Positions 47,139-55,155 are shown, counted from the stretch's first letter. The stretch: DNA of 59,384 nt from an uncultured Erysipelotrichaceae bacterium (GCA_902778375.1 CACYXJ010000015.1:1-59384); one strand, 5' to 3'. Numbers and translations: made by a program. The notes: generated by a model from the letters alone, not told the origin.

Positions 47139-47615
47139 ATGGAAAAATATTACACAATCGGAGATGTTGCCGCCCGCACCGGTATCAGCGCGCATACCCT
47201 GCGCTACTATGACAAGGAAGGACTGCTGAGCTTTGTAAAACGCAGTGAATCCGGTACTCGTCTGTTTACAAAGGAAGATTTTGAACCGCTCTATACGATC
47301 ACTGTACTGAAAAAAAGCGGTATGCCGATCAAAAAGATCCGGGAATTCATGACGCTCTATCTGCAGGGAAACAAAACCATTCACGACCGTTATGTCATGT
47401 TCAATGAACAGCGCCAGAGTCTGCTCGAGCAGATTGCGGAACTGGAAGACATGCTGAAGATCGTCGACTACAAATGCTGGTATTTCCAGGAAGCTGAAAA
47501 GCGCGGTGATATCAACTACTACAAGAAACTGCCTGAACAGGAAGTGGATCAGCGTATCATCGAATTCAATAAAATTGTTGATGACTTCCGGGAAGGCGTC
47601 GCGAAAGAAGACTGA
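47139..47615 (+). CDS. MerR family regulator
   Basis: A 158-residue regulator with the MerR winged helix YYTIGDVAARTGISAHTLRYYDKEGLL followed by LFTKEDFEPLYTITVLKKSGMP in the second half of the DNA-binding domain, then a dimerisation coiled coil (about 80-115) and a short C-terminal tail with Cys108-type single cysteine (YKCWYF). It belongs with aldehyde/electrophile-responsive MerR proteins by length, but the signal is unproven. Two matched operators (47091-47121 and 44628-44658) define its probable regulon. Confidence 0.9.
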   Translation: MEKYYTIGDVAARTGISAHTLRYYDKEGLLSFVKRSESGTRLFTKEDFEPLYTITVLKKSGMPIKKIREFMTLYLQGNKTIHDRYVMFNEQRQSLLEQIAELEDMLKIVDYKCWYFQEAEKRGDINYYKKLPEQEVDQRIIEFNKIVDDFREGVAKED

Positions 47616-47648
47616 AAAAGGCCGCATATCAAGTGCGGCCTTTGCTTT
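47614..47648. terminator. bidirectional terminator between merR and cysK
   Basis: AAAGGCCGCA (from 47618) pairs with TGCGGCCTTT (47634-47643), flanked by an A run and TTTGCTTT. It ends both the convergent merR and cysK transcripts. Confidence 0.88.
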
Positions 47649-47663
47649 ATATACGATACGTTA

Positions 47664-48599
47664 TTACTGCTCGGTGAACAGCGGTGTTGAATAATATCTG
47701 TCACCGCTGTCCGGCAGCAGTGCAACGATCACCTTTCCTTCATTTTCCGGCTTCTGGGCATAGAGAATTGCCGCATGCAGGGCTGCACCGGACGAGATAC
47801 CCACGGAAATGCCTTCCTTGCGGGCAAGATGCTTCGCGGCTGCGAAGGCGTCTTCGTTGGATGCTTTATAGATCTCGTCATAGACACCTGTATTCAGTAC
47901 CTTCGGAACAAATCCGGCACCGATACCCTGGATCTTATGGGCGCCGGCTTTTCCTTCGGAAAGGACAGGTGAACTCTCCGGCTCGACAGCGACCACTTTC
48001 ACAGCCGGTTTCTGTTCTTTGAGATATTCTCCCACACCTGTTACGGTTCCGCCGGTACCGACGCCGGCAATGAAGATGTCGACCGTTCCGTCTGTGTCAT
48101 TCCAAATTTCCGGACCGGTCGTCGCCTTATGGATTGCCGGGTTGGCCGGATTGATGAACTGGCCGGGAATGAAACTGTTTTCGATTTCTTCAGCAAGTTC
48201 CTCCGCTTTGGCGATGGCACCCTTCATGCCCTTGGCACCTTCGGTCAGAACCACTTCGGCACCATATGCCTTCAGAATATTTCTTCTTTCCACGCTCATT
48301 GTTTCCGGCATGGTCAGAATAATACGGTATCCTTTCGCGGCCGCAATCGCTGCCAGACCAATACCGGTATTTCCGGATGTCGGCTCAATGATGACAGACC
48401 CTTCCTTCAGAAGTCCCTTCTCCTCCGCGTCTTCGATCATCGCCTTGGCGATTCTGTCCTTGACGCTTCCGGCCGGATTCAGATATTCCAGTTTGACAAG
48501 CAGTGTTGCCTTCAGATCCAGTTCCTTTTCGATGTTTGTTACTTCAACCAGTGGTGTGTTGCCGATCAGATCCAGTGTTCCTTTATAAATTTTTGTCAT
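47664..48599 (-). CDS. cysK: cysteine synthase A (O-acetylserine sulfhydrylase)
   Basis: A 311-residue PLP enzyme that makes cysteine from O-acetylserine and sulfide. The PLP lysine is Lys47 in [11 protein letters not shown]; the substrate loop is [12 protein letters not shown], and [15 protein letters not shown] and [11 protein letters not shown] bind PLP phosphate and substrate. Its mRNA has a roughly 310-nt leader from the promoter at 48918-48946 containing a cysteine-rich leader peptide and an intrinsic terminator. This implies feedback by cysteine (inference). The ribosome site is GAAAGG. Confidence 0.97.
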   Translation of the reverse strand: MTKIYKGTLDLIGNTPLVEVTNIEKELDLKATLLVKLEYLNPAGSVKDRIAKAMIEDAEEKGLLKEGSVIIEPTSGNTGIGLAAIAAAKGYRIILTMPETMSVERRNILKAYGAEVVLTEGAKGMKGAIAKAEELAEEIENSFIPGQFINPANPAIHKATTGPEIWNDTDGTVDIFIAGVGTGGTVTGVGEYLKEQKPAVKVVAVEPESSPVLSEGKAGAHKIQGIGAGFVPKVLNTGVYDEIYKASNEDAFAAAKHLARKEGISVGISSGAALHAAILYAQKPENEGKVIVALLPDSGDRYYSTPLFTEQ

Positions 48600-48715
48600 G
48601 TTATTTACCTTTCTCTTTCTTTTGTTCTTTGCAGTTCATTCAGCAGTAATCCTTTTTTGCATCCGCTCTTTCTTTCCCCTGTATCCTGTCTGCTGTTTCA
48701 GCGTGAGTTTTCATC

Positions 48716-48751
48716 CAAAGAAAAACCCGGAATCATTTAATTAATACCGGG
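48716..48751 (-). terminator. attenuator-type terminator in the cysK leader
   Basis: On the minus strand CCCGG (48747-48751), an A/T-rich inner part with further A-T pairs, CCGGG (48726-48730), then TTTTTCTTT. It lies 31 nt after the leader-peptide stop and 116 nt before cysK, in the middle of a leader where no gene ends. The same bases, CCCGGG, also occur in the leader-peptide coding region, so alternative pairing is possible. Confidence 0.72.
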
Positions 48752-48781
48752 ACATTGACAGGCTTGATTTCCAATGAATCA

Positions 48782-48889
48782 TTACTGAGGAGCGCATGCG
48801 AACACCCCAGCCATACAACATGCCCGGGAACACAGAACTCGACAACACATCATCTGTTTGTTTGTCATGCTCAGTGTTATGCCTTTCAT
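48782..48889 (-). CDS. cysteine-rich leader peptide of cysK (35 aa)
   Basis: A 35-codon frame with a perfect AAAAAAGGAGG site 7 nt before its ATG, located about 20 nt after the predicted transcription start. The peptide begins MKGITLSMTNKQMM, continues CCRVLCSRACC and ends AGVFACAPQ. Six of 35 residues are Cys (codons 15, 16, 20, 24, 25, 32), five of them within 11 codons. Followed by a terminator and cysK, this has the layout of a ribosome-mediated attenuator sensing charged tRNA-Cys. The sequence CCCGGG that could pair with the terminator arms lies between Cys20 and Cys24. No database support was available. Confidence 0.75.
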   Translation of the reverse strand: MKGITLSMTNKQMMCCRVLCSRACCMAGVFACAPQ

Positions 48890-48917
48890 CGCCTGACCTC
48901 CTTTTTTACTTGTCAAC

Positions 48918-48946
48918 ACTATATAACCACTTACCTACTATGTCAA
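48918..48946 (-). promoter_or_regulatory. cysK promoter
   Basis: On the minus strand a perfect TTGACA (48941-48946), a 17-nt spacer and TATAGT (48918-48923). The expected transcript begins near 48911, giving the leader described above. The operator-like palindrome at 48931-48953 covers the spacer and the -35 box. Confidence 0.85.
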
Positions 48947-48953
48947 TAGGTAA
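48931..48953. promoter_or_regulatory. inverted repeat over the cysK promoter, probable Rrf2 operator
   Basis: TTACCTA (48931-48937), 9-nt spacer, TAGGTAA (48947-48953): a perfect inverted repeat overlapping the -35 box of cysK. It sits in the divergent gap to an Rrf2 gene, the family that includes CymR and IscR. Binding there should block RNA polymerase on cysK and may affect the rrf2 promoter (TTGCCT-N18-TATGAT at 48962-48991). Confidence 0.65.
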
Positions 48954-49016
48954 TATTTCCTTTGCCTTTGTTATTCACCTTGCGGTATGATAGGCAAAAG
49001 AACAGAAGGACGCATT

Positions 49017-49421
49017 ATGATCACAACAAAAGGAAGATATGCCCTCAGGGTCATGGCGGATATTGCGGAGAACGGAAACGGCAGGTATCTGCCGTTAAAA
49101 GACATTGCCGAACGGCAGGCCATATCCAAGAAATATCTGGAAATCATTGTGAAGGAGCTGGTGGCTGCCGGTTTTCTCACCGGCGTCAGCGGCAAAGGCG
49201 GCGGATACAAACTGACCCGGAAGCCGGAGGAATATACCATCGGTGAAATTCTCGAACGGATGGAAGGTTCCCTGGCGGCTGTTGCCTGTCTGATGAAATG
49301 TGCCGAACCCTGTCCGCGGGCGGAGAACTGCCGTACCCTGCCGCTCTGGAAAGAGTACGACCAGATGACATATGATTTCTTCTACAGCCGGCATCTCAGT
49401 GATCTGCTGCCGCATGACTGA
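49017..49421 (+). CDS. Rrf2 family regulator (CymR/IscR-like)
   Basis: A 134-residue Rrf2 regulator. The winged helix spans about 1-75 (TTKGRYALRVMADIAEN, KDIAERQAISKKYLE, GVSGKGGGYKL). Four cysteines follow at 91, 95, 99 and 105, a cluster like the Fe-S site of IscR, whereas typical CymR proteins lack it. Divergence from cysK suggests control of cysteine or Fe-S metabolism. The ATG at 49017 follows AGAAGGA; the longer opening at 48987 overlaps its own promoter. Confidence 0.9.
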   Translation: MITTKGRYALRVMADIAENGNGRYLPLKDIAERQAISKKYLEIIVKELVAAGFLTGVSGKGGGYKLTRKPEEYTIGEILERMEGSLAAVACLMKCAEPCPRAENCRTLPLWKEYDQMTYDFFYSRHLSDLLPHD

Positions 49422-49434
49422 TAACAATAGATGA

Positions 49435-49477
49435 AAAAATACAGTTGAGACATATATATCAGCTGTATTTTGTTTTA
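49435..49477. terminator. bidirectional terminator after rrf2
   Basis: AAAATACAG and CTGTATTTT form a stem with an inner TGA/TCA extension, followed on the plus strand by TGTTTTATT. It lies between rrf2 and the end of the truncated dehydrogenase gene. Confidence 0.8.
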
Positions 49478-49876
49478 TTCTTCCCGGATTCGTTCCAATG
49501 CCGCCATGACCATATCCCAGCAGTTATCCGTGTCCGCAAGAGCCAGAGCAGCAATCGCCTTGGCACTGTCGATGGCGCTGCCTCCGCCGATACCGAGGAC
49601 TGCCTCAATACCATGGTCCCTGCACATCCTGCCGCCGATGTTAATATCAGTATGACGGGGATTGGGCTTGACCAGGTCATAGTCATAAATGGTAATATCT
49701 TCTTTCTTCAGTTCATTGACGATTTTATCGTACAGGCCGCATTTCTTCAGAAATGTTCCGCCGTAAACCAGCAGGATGGAATGACCGTACTGAACAACTT
49801 CCGAGGAAAGCTTATTCATTGCATTACGGCCGAAATGGACTTTTGTCGTGTTCTGAAATGTGAAATCGTTCGTCAT
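49475..49876 (-). pseudogene. iron-containing alcohol dehydrogenase, truncated to the N-terminal domain
   Basis: The 133-residue product matches only the N-terminal NAD-binding part of Fe-type alcohol dehydrogenases (family length about 380): FQNTTKVHFGRNAMNKL, then LGIGGGSAIDSAKAIAALAL with the GGGS nucleotide motif. After CWDMV the family similarity stops and ten residues (AALERIREE) lead to a stop. The iron-binding His residues of the C-terminal domain are absent. A deletion remnant is likely; the ribosome site AAGGAG is intact. It lies 14 nt after the flavodoxin gene. Confidence 0.75.
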
Positions 49877-49890
49877 CTTTCTTCTCCTTA

Positions 49891-50409
49891 TTACTGAATG
49901 CTTCTCTTAGCCCAGGCGGCTGTTTTCGCTTCGCTGCTTTCCGCATCGGATCCTCTGACTGCCAGTCCTTCCGCAACTTCGGCTGCCGGACATTCTTTTT
50001 TGATATCTCTGACCGACGTGCCCAGGCCGCTGCCTTCATTCGTGCAGAACGGCACGATTTTCTTGCCGGCAAAGTCAAAAGAATCGAGGAACGTGAAGAC
50101 TGCCATCGGTGCTGTTCCCCACCAGTTGGGATAACCCAGGAAGATCACATCATAGTCCGCAATGCTGTCGGGCAGTTTCTTCAATGCCGGTCTGGCATTG
50201 CTTTTCTTTTCCGCCATTGCCTCTTCCGTACACTGATGATAATTCTTTGCATATTCCCGGACGGTTTCCAGCTCGAACAGATTACCGCCGACAGCTTTCT
50301 GAATATAGCCGGCAAGACGTTCTGTATTGCCTGTCCTTATGGAGCGGATCGAACCGCCGAAATAATTCTCTCCTTTTCTTGAGTAGTACACTGTCAGAAT
50401 CTTTGTCAT
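49891..50409 (-). CDS. flavodoxin
   Basis: A 172-residue flavodoxin-family protein. The N-terminal TVYYSRKGENYF with RTGNTERLAGYI forms the FMN phosphate loop; FLGYPNWWGTAPMAVFTFLD binds the isoalloxazine ring; PFCTNEGSGLGTS is the third loop. It can transfer electrons in place of ferredoxin or act with small oxidoreductases. The ATG at 50409 follows AGAAGGA. It heads a two-gene unit with the truncated dehydrogenase, suggesting the pair once worked together. Confidence 0.9.
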   Translation of the reverse strand: MTKILTVYYSRKGENYFGGSIRSIRTGNTERLAGYIQKAVGGNLFELETVREYAKNYHQCTEEAMAEKKSNARPALKKLPDSIADYDVIFLGYPNWWGTAPMAVFTFLDSFDFAGKKIVPFCTNEGSGLGTSVRDIKKECPAAEVAEGLAVRGSDAESSEAKTAAWAKRSIQ

Positions 50410-50437
50410 ATCCTTCTTGTCTCCTGTTTGCACTTTC

Positions 50438-50466
50438 AGAATAGACAGAAAGCATTCAGGGAACAA
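50438..50466 (-). promoter_or_regulatory. promoter of the flavodoxin gene
   Basis: On the minus strand TTGTTC (50461-50466), a 17-nt spacer and TATTCT (50438-50443), 29 nt before the flavodoxin ATG. Confidence 0.55.
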
Positions 50467-50551
50467 TTTTCATTTCCGATGTCATCCATAAGTTTTTCTA
50501 ATGTATTCTTATGCGCGGGAAATAACGACCTTTTCATTGCTGCAGAGTCTG

Positions 50552-50584
50552 AAAAAAAAAGACTTCAGTTCATACTGAAGTCCG
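50552..50584 (-). terminator. terminator of the PTS/GH1 operon
   Basis: On the minus strand GACTTCAG (50575-50582), loop, CTGAAGTC (50561-50568), followed by nine T. It lies directly after the GH1 stop codon. Confidence 0.93.
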
Positions 50585-50586
50585 TT

Positions 50587-51966
50587 TTACAGTTCTTCAC
50601 CGTTTGTTTCTATGACCTTGCGGTACCATTCGAAACTGTCTTTTTTATACCGCTGGCATTCTTTGACATCGGTATCGGTCCGGTCAATGAATACCAGGCC
50701 GTACCGCTTGGCAAATCCCTGATGGGAAGAAAGGACATCCATGAAACTCCACGGACAGTAGCCGAAGACCGGATAGCCTTCCTCACAGAGACGGCCGACC
50801 TGCCGGATATGATCGGAAAGATAACCGATCCGATAATCGTCATGGATCTTTCCTTCCTCATCCAGCGCTTCGCTGACCGCCATGCCGTTTTCCGTGACGA
50901 TCATCGGCAGCCGGTAACGGTTGTAGATTTTGACCATGCCGTCATAGAGACCAAGCGGATCCGTCCCCATGTTCATCCATTCTGTTTTCGTCAGATGCGG
51001 ATTGGCAACGATGCGGCAGTCATCCGCTGCCCAGAAGAATGAGGTATCAAAGTCAAACGGTTTCTCGGCATACTCCGCGCAGACACTGAAGTAATAGTTG
51101 ATACCGATGAAATCCGGCCGGGAGGCATGAAGGATCTGCACATCCTCTTCCTCTGCGGCGGGCAGAAGGTTTCTTTCCTGCAGCCAGGTACGGGCAAACG
51201 GGGAGTATTCGCCGTACACACTCATATCGAGCAGACAGAATTCCATCATCTCCTCAGCTTCCATGGCAGCCCGGATATCCTCAGGTTTTGAAGAAAGGGG
51301 ATAAACAACCTGAATGGAACAGACCGGACCGATCAGAGCTTCGGGATCGATTTTCTTCAGCAATGAGAAGGCTTTATGTTCAGCCAGAGAAATATGATAG
51401 CTGATCTGCCAGATCTTCTTCGATCTTTCAAAGGGATCTTCAATATATGCCATGGCCATGCCGGGTGCGGCGGAAGCGATGAACTGTTCGTTGACAGTGA
51501 CCCATTTGGTGATTCTGCCTCTGAAATGGCGGAAACAGACCTCCGCATAGGCTGCATAGGCATCGATCATCCTGCGGCTCTGCCAGCCGCCGAAAGCATC
51601 CACGAGCGCCTGCGGGCATTCGAAGTGATACAGGGTAACAAGCGGCTCGATACCCTTTTCCAGCAGATAATCGATCAGCTGATCATAGAAAGCCAGACCT
51701 TTTTCATTGGGAACCAGGGTCTCATCCGGCATGATGCGGCTCCACGAAAAGCCCATGCGGTAAGTCTTCAGTCCCAGTTCCGCCATCAAATCGACGTCTT
51801 GGCGCCAGTGGTGATAATGATCACAGGCCACTTTGGTATCGGCAATACCTTCCGGCACCGGTCTTACATCAGTTGTCGCAAGGCCTTTTCCGTCGATGTT
51901 GTATGCGCCTTCGATCTGGAACGCGCTGGTGGACGCACCCCAGAAGAAATTCTTTGGAAACAGCAT
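50587..51966 (-). CDS. GH1 family 6-phospho-beta-glucosidase-like enzyme
   Basis: A 459-residue family 1 glycoside hydrolase. The acid/base is Glu160 in WVTVNEQF, and the nucleophile is Glu359 in IVTENG. The segment SSHQGFAKRYGLVFID near the end has the Ser, Lys and Tyr pattern that binds 6-phosphate in phospho-beta-glucosidases, fitting import by the PTS EIIC encoded upstream. NEQ instead of NEP is uncommon. The ATG overlaps the ChbG stop as TGATG, so translation is coupled. Sugar specificity is unknown. Confidence 0.9.
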   Translation of the reverse strand: MLFPKNFFWGASTSAFQIEGAYNIDGKGLATTDVRPVPEGIADTKVACDHYHHWRQDVDLMAELGLKTYRMGFSWSRIMPDETLVPNEKGLAFYDQLIDYLLEKGIEPLVTLYHFECPQALVDAFGGWQSRRMIDAYAAYAEVCFRHFRGRITKWVTVNEQFIASAAPGMAMAYIEDPFERSKKIWQISYHISLAEHKAFSLLKKIDPEALIGPVCSIQVVYPLSSKPEDIRAAMEAEEMMEFCLLDMSVYGEYSPFARTWLQERNLLPAAEEEDVQILHASRPDFIGINYYFSVCAEYAEKPFDFDTSFFWAADDCRIVANPHLTKTEWMNMGTDPLGLYDGMVKIYNRYRLPMIVTENGMAVSEALDEEGKIHDDYRIGYLSDHIRQVGRLCEEGYPVFGYCPWSFMDVLSSHQGFAKRYGLVFIDRTDTDVKECQRYKKDSFEWYRKVIETNGEEL

Positions 51967-52757
51967 CAGAGCCACTCTTTCGGCAGGTCTTTGAACGAGG
52001 CAAGTTCAATATTGTTTTCCTTTACCCAGTTCTTTACTGCTGTACTTGTCATTGCCTCAAGATCCTTGACGCGGCAGAGGGAGAAACTTGTCAGTCCGAA
52101 CAGGTCGGCATCCGCGTAGCCGCAGTGGGAAACGATATAACCATATTCCTTATCCAGGATCCCACCTTTGTCTTCGGTGATATAGGTGATCGGGTCTTCG
52201 TTCAGCTGCGCTTCCGGTCCGCCCCATACATACCAGCCCATGCCGGCCTCCTTCACTTCTTCTCTGTCCATGAAAGCAACCGAGCAGAGCACGCCATATT
52301 CTTTCGCCAGCGTTCTTGTCACTTCGTCCGTTGTCTTTGTGCCATAAGCGTGGTTGTGAATATAATCCGGTTTATGACCGACCAGTTCGATATATCTTTC
52401 GATCTGGGCTTTGAATTCCGCATAGAGCTCATCCCTGTGCGCCTCCAGATGATCATGATCGTTCTCTTCGGTATCCAGTGCTCTGTTTTCTTTCGATCCC
52501 AGGAACGTCCCGTCTTCATGCGTGAGCGTCGGGAGTTTTTCGTGACCGAGGATGGAAGGTCCGGTCGAAGCGTTCAGGTCAATGCCAAAGGCAATCTGAT
52601 CCAGATACGGTCTGATCCAGTCGACACATTCTTCGATCCAGGGCATGTTGGCGAACATGCCGGTATTTCTGACAACTCCGTTTCTGATTCCGTGAATACA
52701 GCCAAGAGATACTGCTCTGGTAATTCCATAATCATCACTCTGTACTAATAATTTCAT
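51966..52757 (-). CDS. ChbG/YdjC family carbohydrate deacetylase
   Basis: A 263-residue YdjC/ChbG protein; E. coli ChbG removes an acetyl group from phosphorylated chitobiose. The metal-binding SDDYG (Asp8-Asp9) is present. The second ligand position, usually His in GMHF, reads GIDLN with Asp60. The third region, usually SHHHVH, reads IHNHAYG. The metal site therefore differs from the known enzyme, but a working site may remain. It lies between an EIIC and a GH1 gene, so its substrate is probably a PTS-imported disaccharide phosphate. Confidence 0.82.
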   Translation of the reverse strand: MKLLVQSDDYGITRAVSLGCIHGIRNGVVRNTGMFANMPWIEECVDWIRPYLDQIAFGIDLNASTGPSILGHEKLPTLTHEDGTFLGSKENRALDTEENDHDHLEAHRDELYAEFKAQIERYIELVGHKPDYIHNHAYGTKTTDEVTRTLAKEYGVLCSVAFMDREEVKEAGMGWYVWGGPEAQLNEDPITYITEDKGGILDKEYGYIVSHCGYADADLFGLTSFSLCRVKDLEAMTSTAVKNWVKENNIELASFKDLPKEWL

Positions 52758-52775
52758 ATATCGCCTCTCTTTCTT

Positions 52776-52808
52776 TTTTGGAAAAGAGAGGAGGTTTACT
52801 GCCTCCTC
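52776..52808 (-). terminator. intercistronic terminator-like hairpin after EIIC
   Basis: On the minus strand GAGGAGG (52802-52808) and CCTCCTC (52788-52794) form a stem followed by TCTTTTCC. It lies between EIIC and chbG. The T run is imperfect, so it may lower, rather than stop, transcription of the downstream genes. Confidence 0.6.
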
Positions 52809-52821
52809 CCTGGTTGTTTTT

Positions 52822-54090
52822 TTATTCAGTTACGGATTTTGCTTCCTGAGCAAGCATCTGCTTGTCATATGCTTTAACGAACGGCACATAGGCAAGAACG
52901 ATGATAGCGAACAGGACGCATCCCCAGATGAGACCGCTGATGCCATAGTTCATCATGTTGCCGACAAAGAACGGCAGGTTGGCAGCATTCTGACCGCCGG
53001 TTCCGTTGGAATAGCCAAGCAGACCGATCAGTTTCAGAAGGTGTGTTCCGAAAACGGATACTGTCGGAGCGATCAGAACCCACGGGATGAAGAAGATCGG
53101 GTTCAAGATCATCGGCATACCGAAGTAGACAGGTTCGTCAACACCGAACAGAGCCGGCAGGAAGCCGAGTCTGGAAATGGATTTCCCGGATTCGGACTTG
53201 CAGAAAATCAGAGCAGCGATAATCATCGGAATCGAACCGGAGCCAAAGGACAGAGCGTCACCGATGAACATGTGCGGCAGCGGCTGACCGGCCTGATAGG
53301 CAGTCATGTTTTCCATCTGCAGCTGCATGAACAGCATCATGATGATCGGACCGCAGGTCATGCCGCCGTGAATACCGCAGAACCAGAGGCCATAGAGTAC
53401 AACCATCAGGATCCAGAATCCGAAGACGTTGGAACCAACAGCATTCAGCGGTGTGGAAACGATCGAGTAGATCAGCTGATGGAAAGAACCCAGGGATGTA
53501 CCGGCGAATACAGCATTGAGAATGCCGAACAGAATCATGGAAATCGCACCCGGGATAATGCTGGTGAACTGAGCGGACACCATCGGCGGAACCTGTTCCG
53601 GGAGCTTGATGACAATGTTGTACTTCTGGCAGAACTTGAAGATATAGCCGACAACGAAGGCGATGATAATGCCTGTGAACAGACCGGAAGCACCAAGCCA
53701 GCTGACCGGCAGAGAAGCTGCTCCATACGGATCTTCCGGAAGCACATACGGTGTAACGATCAGGAAGCATACCATAGACACAAGACCGACAGCGATGTCA
53801 GACTTGGAGCACTTGTGAACTCTGGCGAACTGCAGGGCGACAAGGAATGATACATAGACGCCGAACATGCCGATCGTCCACTGATAGATGACGTTTAATA
53901 CATTTTTGATACCGGCGGAAGCAATGAATGCCTGGTAGGCATCAATACCGATACCGTTGAATAAAGCTGTGAAGCCGCCGATCATGGTAATCGGCATCAG
54001 CATCATGAATGCACCCTGGATAATATTGAGCACACTGTTCTGGGCAAATTTACTGGAAATCGCAATCAGTTTATCTAAGAACTTCTCCAT
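52822..54090 (-). CDS. PTS sugar transporter EIIC (lactose/cellobiose family)
   Basis: A 422-residue membrane permease of the EIIC-Lac/Cel type with about ten helices. Family blocks include FMMLMPITMIGGFTALFNG, WFCGIHGGMTCGPI and the substrate loop GVDEPVYFGMPMILNPIFF. It imports and phosphorylates a beta-linked disaccharide together with EIIA and EIIB; neither is in this window, so it must borrow them from elsewhere. It is the first gene of the operon, under the promoter at 54165-54193 and a cre site. Confidence 0.92.
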   Translation of the reverse strand: MEKFLDKLIAISSKFAQNSVLNIIQGAFMMLMPITMIGGFTALFNGIGIDAYQAFIASAGIKNVLNVIYQWTIGMFGVYVSFLVALQFARVHKCSKSDIAVGLVSMVCFLIVTPYVLPEDPYGAASLPVSWLGASGLFTGIIIAFVVGYIFKFCQKYNIVIKLPEQVPPMVSAQFTSIIPGAISMILFGILNAVFAGTSLGSFHQLIYSIVSTPLNAVGSNVFGFWILMVVLYGLWFCGIHGGMTCGPIIMMLFMQLQMENMTAYQAGQPLPHMFIGDALSFGSGSIPMIIAALIFCKSESGKSISRLGFLPALFGVDEPVYFGMPMILNPIFFIPWVLIAPTVSVFGTHLLKLIGLLGYSNGTGGQNAANLPFFVGNMMNYGISGLIWGCVLFAIIVLAYVPFVKAYDKQMLAQEAKSVTE

Positions 54091-54137
54091 TTCTAACTCT
54101 CTCCTCTTTTTTCACAACGTTGATCAGACGTTCTCTG

Positions 54138-54151
54138 TGAAAGCGCTTTTT
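54138..54151 (-). promoter_or_regulatory. cre-like site (CcpA catabolite control)
   Basis: TGAAAGCGCTTTTT matches the strong CcpA consensus TGAAAGCGCTTTCA at 12 of 14 positions. It lies just downstream of the predicted start of the EIIC transcript, a typical road-block position for carbon catabolite repression. Confidence 0.7.
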
Positions 54152-54164
54152 AACTCACACCCAC

Positions 54165-54193
54165 AATATACCCCTCCACAAAACATGTGTCAA
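54165..54193 (-). promoter_or_regulatory. promoter of the EIIC-chbG-GH1 operon
   Basis: On the minus strand a perfect TTGACA (54188-54193), a 17-nt spacer and TATATT (54165-54170), about 75 nt before the EIIC start. The cre-like site lies directly downstream. Confidence 0.85.
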
Positions 54194-54285
54194 TATCATA
54201 TTTGCGTTTTTGAAATATATTTTATTTTTGAAATGCATTTCAGTTTCGTTTTTGTTATAATGATTTCAGTTAGGAGCATAAAACA

Positions 54286-55035
54286 ATGAATACTCTTGAA
54301 TTAATGGACGCATCTGTCAGTTCTTTTTCCAAAACGGACAGACAAATATATGAAAGTATCAGAAAATTTCCGGAAGAATTCGCGACCCGCAGTATTACAG
54401 ATGTCTCTGATAATACCCGCGTCACGAAACCGGCCCTGACCCGTTTCGCCAAGAAACTGGGATTCAACGGTTTCGCCGAACTGCAGTATCAGCTGGCTCA
54501 GGATCTCAAAGAGATGAAAGAAAATCCAGTTGGCGATTCCAACAGCGATAAATATGCCAGTCTGCTCATTCAGACAGAAAAATCGGTCGACAAAGAGGCG
54601 GTCCGCCGGTTGATCCGGAGAATGAAAAGCAGCCGGAAAGTGATCCTGATGGGAGCGAATCTTTCCCGCCTTCCGGCGGAAGAACTTCTTGTCGCGCTTT
54701 CACTGAATGATGAAATCTGTTCCATGATGCCGCAGACAGACCTAATGCCGTTTCATTATTCAGAAAATGACATGGTGATCATCTATTCCGCGATCAGCGG
54801 TAATTCGTATCAGGACTATCTCCGCAATTTTCGCAAAGAAAATGCCATCAAGCCTTATCTTGTCCTGATTACAACGAATTCCAAACATCCGCTGCGGCAT
54901 AATTTTGATGAAGTGTTCTGTCTGCCTACCCTGCCGCTGGCAGGTACGACCAATACCGTACTGTCGGATACCTTTTCTTTTCTAATGTTCAATGACGTGA
55001 TTGCTCAGGAAATGAATAAAGAAAAACATAACTGA
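54286..55035 (+). CDS. MurR/RpiR family regulator
   Basis: A 249-residue RpiR-type regulator: N-terminal helix-turn-helix (about 1-75, DNTRVTKPALTRFAKKLGF) and a SIS sugar-phosphate-binding domain (about 105-230, KVILMGANLSR and IIYSAISGNSYQDYL). It is divergent from the PTS operon and probably senses a phosphorylated sugar from it. The ribosome site TTAGGAG precedes the ATG, and a strong terminator follows at 55076. Confidence 0.9.
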   Translation: MNTLELMDASVSSFSKTDRQIYESIRKFPEEFATRSITDVSDNTRVTKPALTRFAKKLGFNGFAELQYQLAQDLKEMKENPVGDSNSDKYASLLIQTEKSVDKEAVRRLIRRMKSSRKVILMGANLSRLPAEELLVALSLNDEICSMMPQTDLMPFHYSENDMVIIYSAISGNSYQDYLRNFRKENAIKPYLVLITTNSKHPLRHNFDEVFCLPTLPLAGTTNTVLSDTFSFLMFNDVIAQEMNKEKHN

Positions 55036-55075
55036 TCACCCTGGCCTGTTTGGTTAAGGTTAGAATTACAAATGT

Positions 55076-55123
55076 AAAAGGACCGCTGTGTTTGTGTAAA
55101 CACTATACAGCCGGTCCTTTTTC
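55076..55123. terminator. bidirectional terminator
   Basis: AAAAGGACCGCTGT (from 55077) pairs with ACAGCCGGTCCTTTTT (from 55107), one mismatch. It lies between the convergent RpiR and EamA genes. Confidence 0.88.
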
Positions 55124-55155
55124 TGTTGTCTGACAGTCTTGAAACTATTCCCTTC

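Noticed and set aside
48600..48911. T-box or S-box riboswitch in the cysK leader
   Set aside because: I found no conserved T-box bulge sequence or SAM-riboswitch core; the leader is better explained by the cysteine-rich peptide and terminator.
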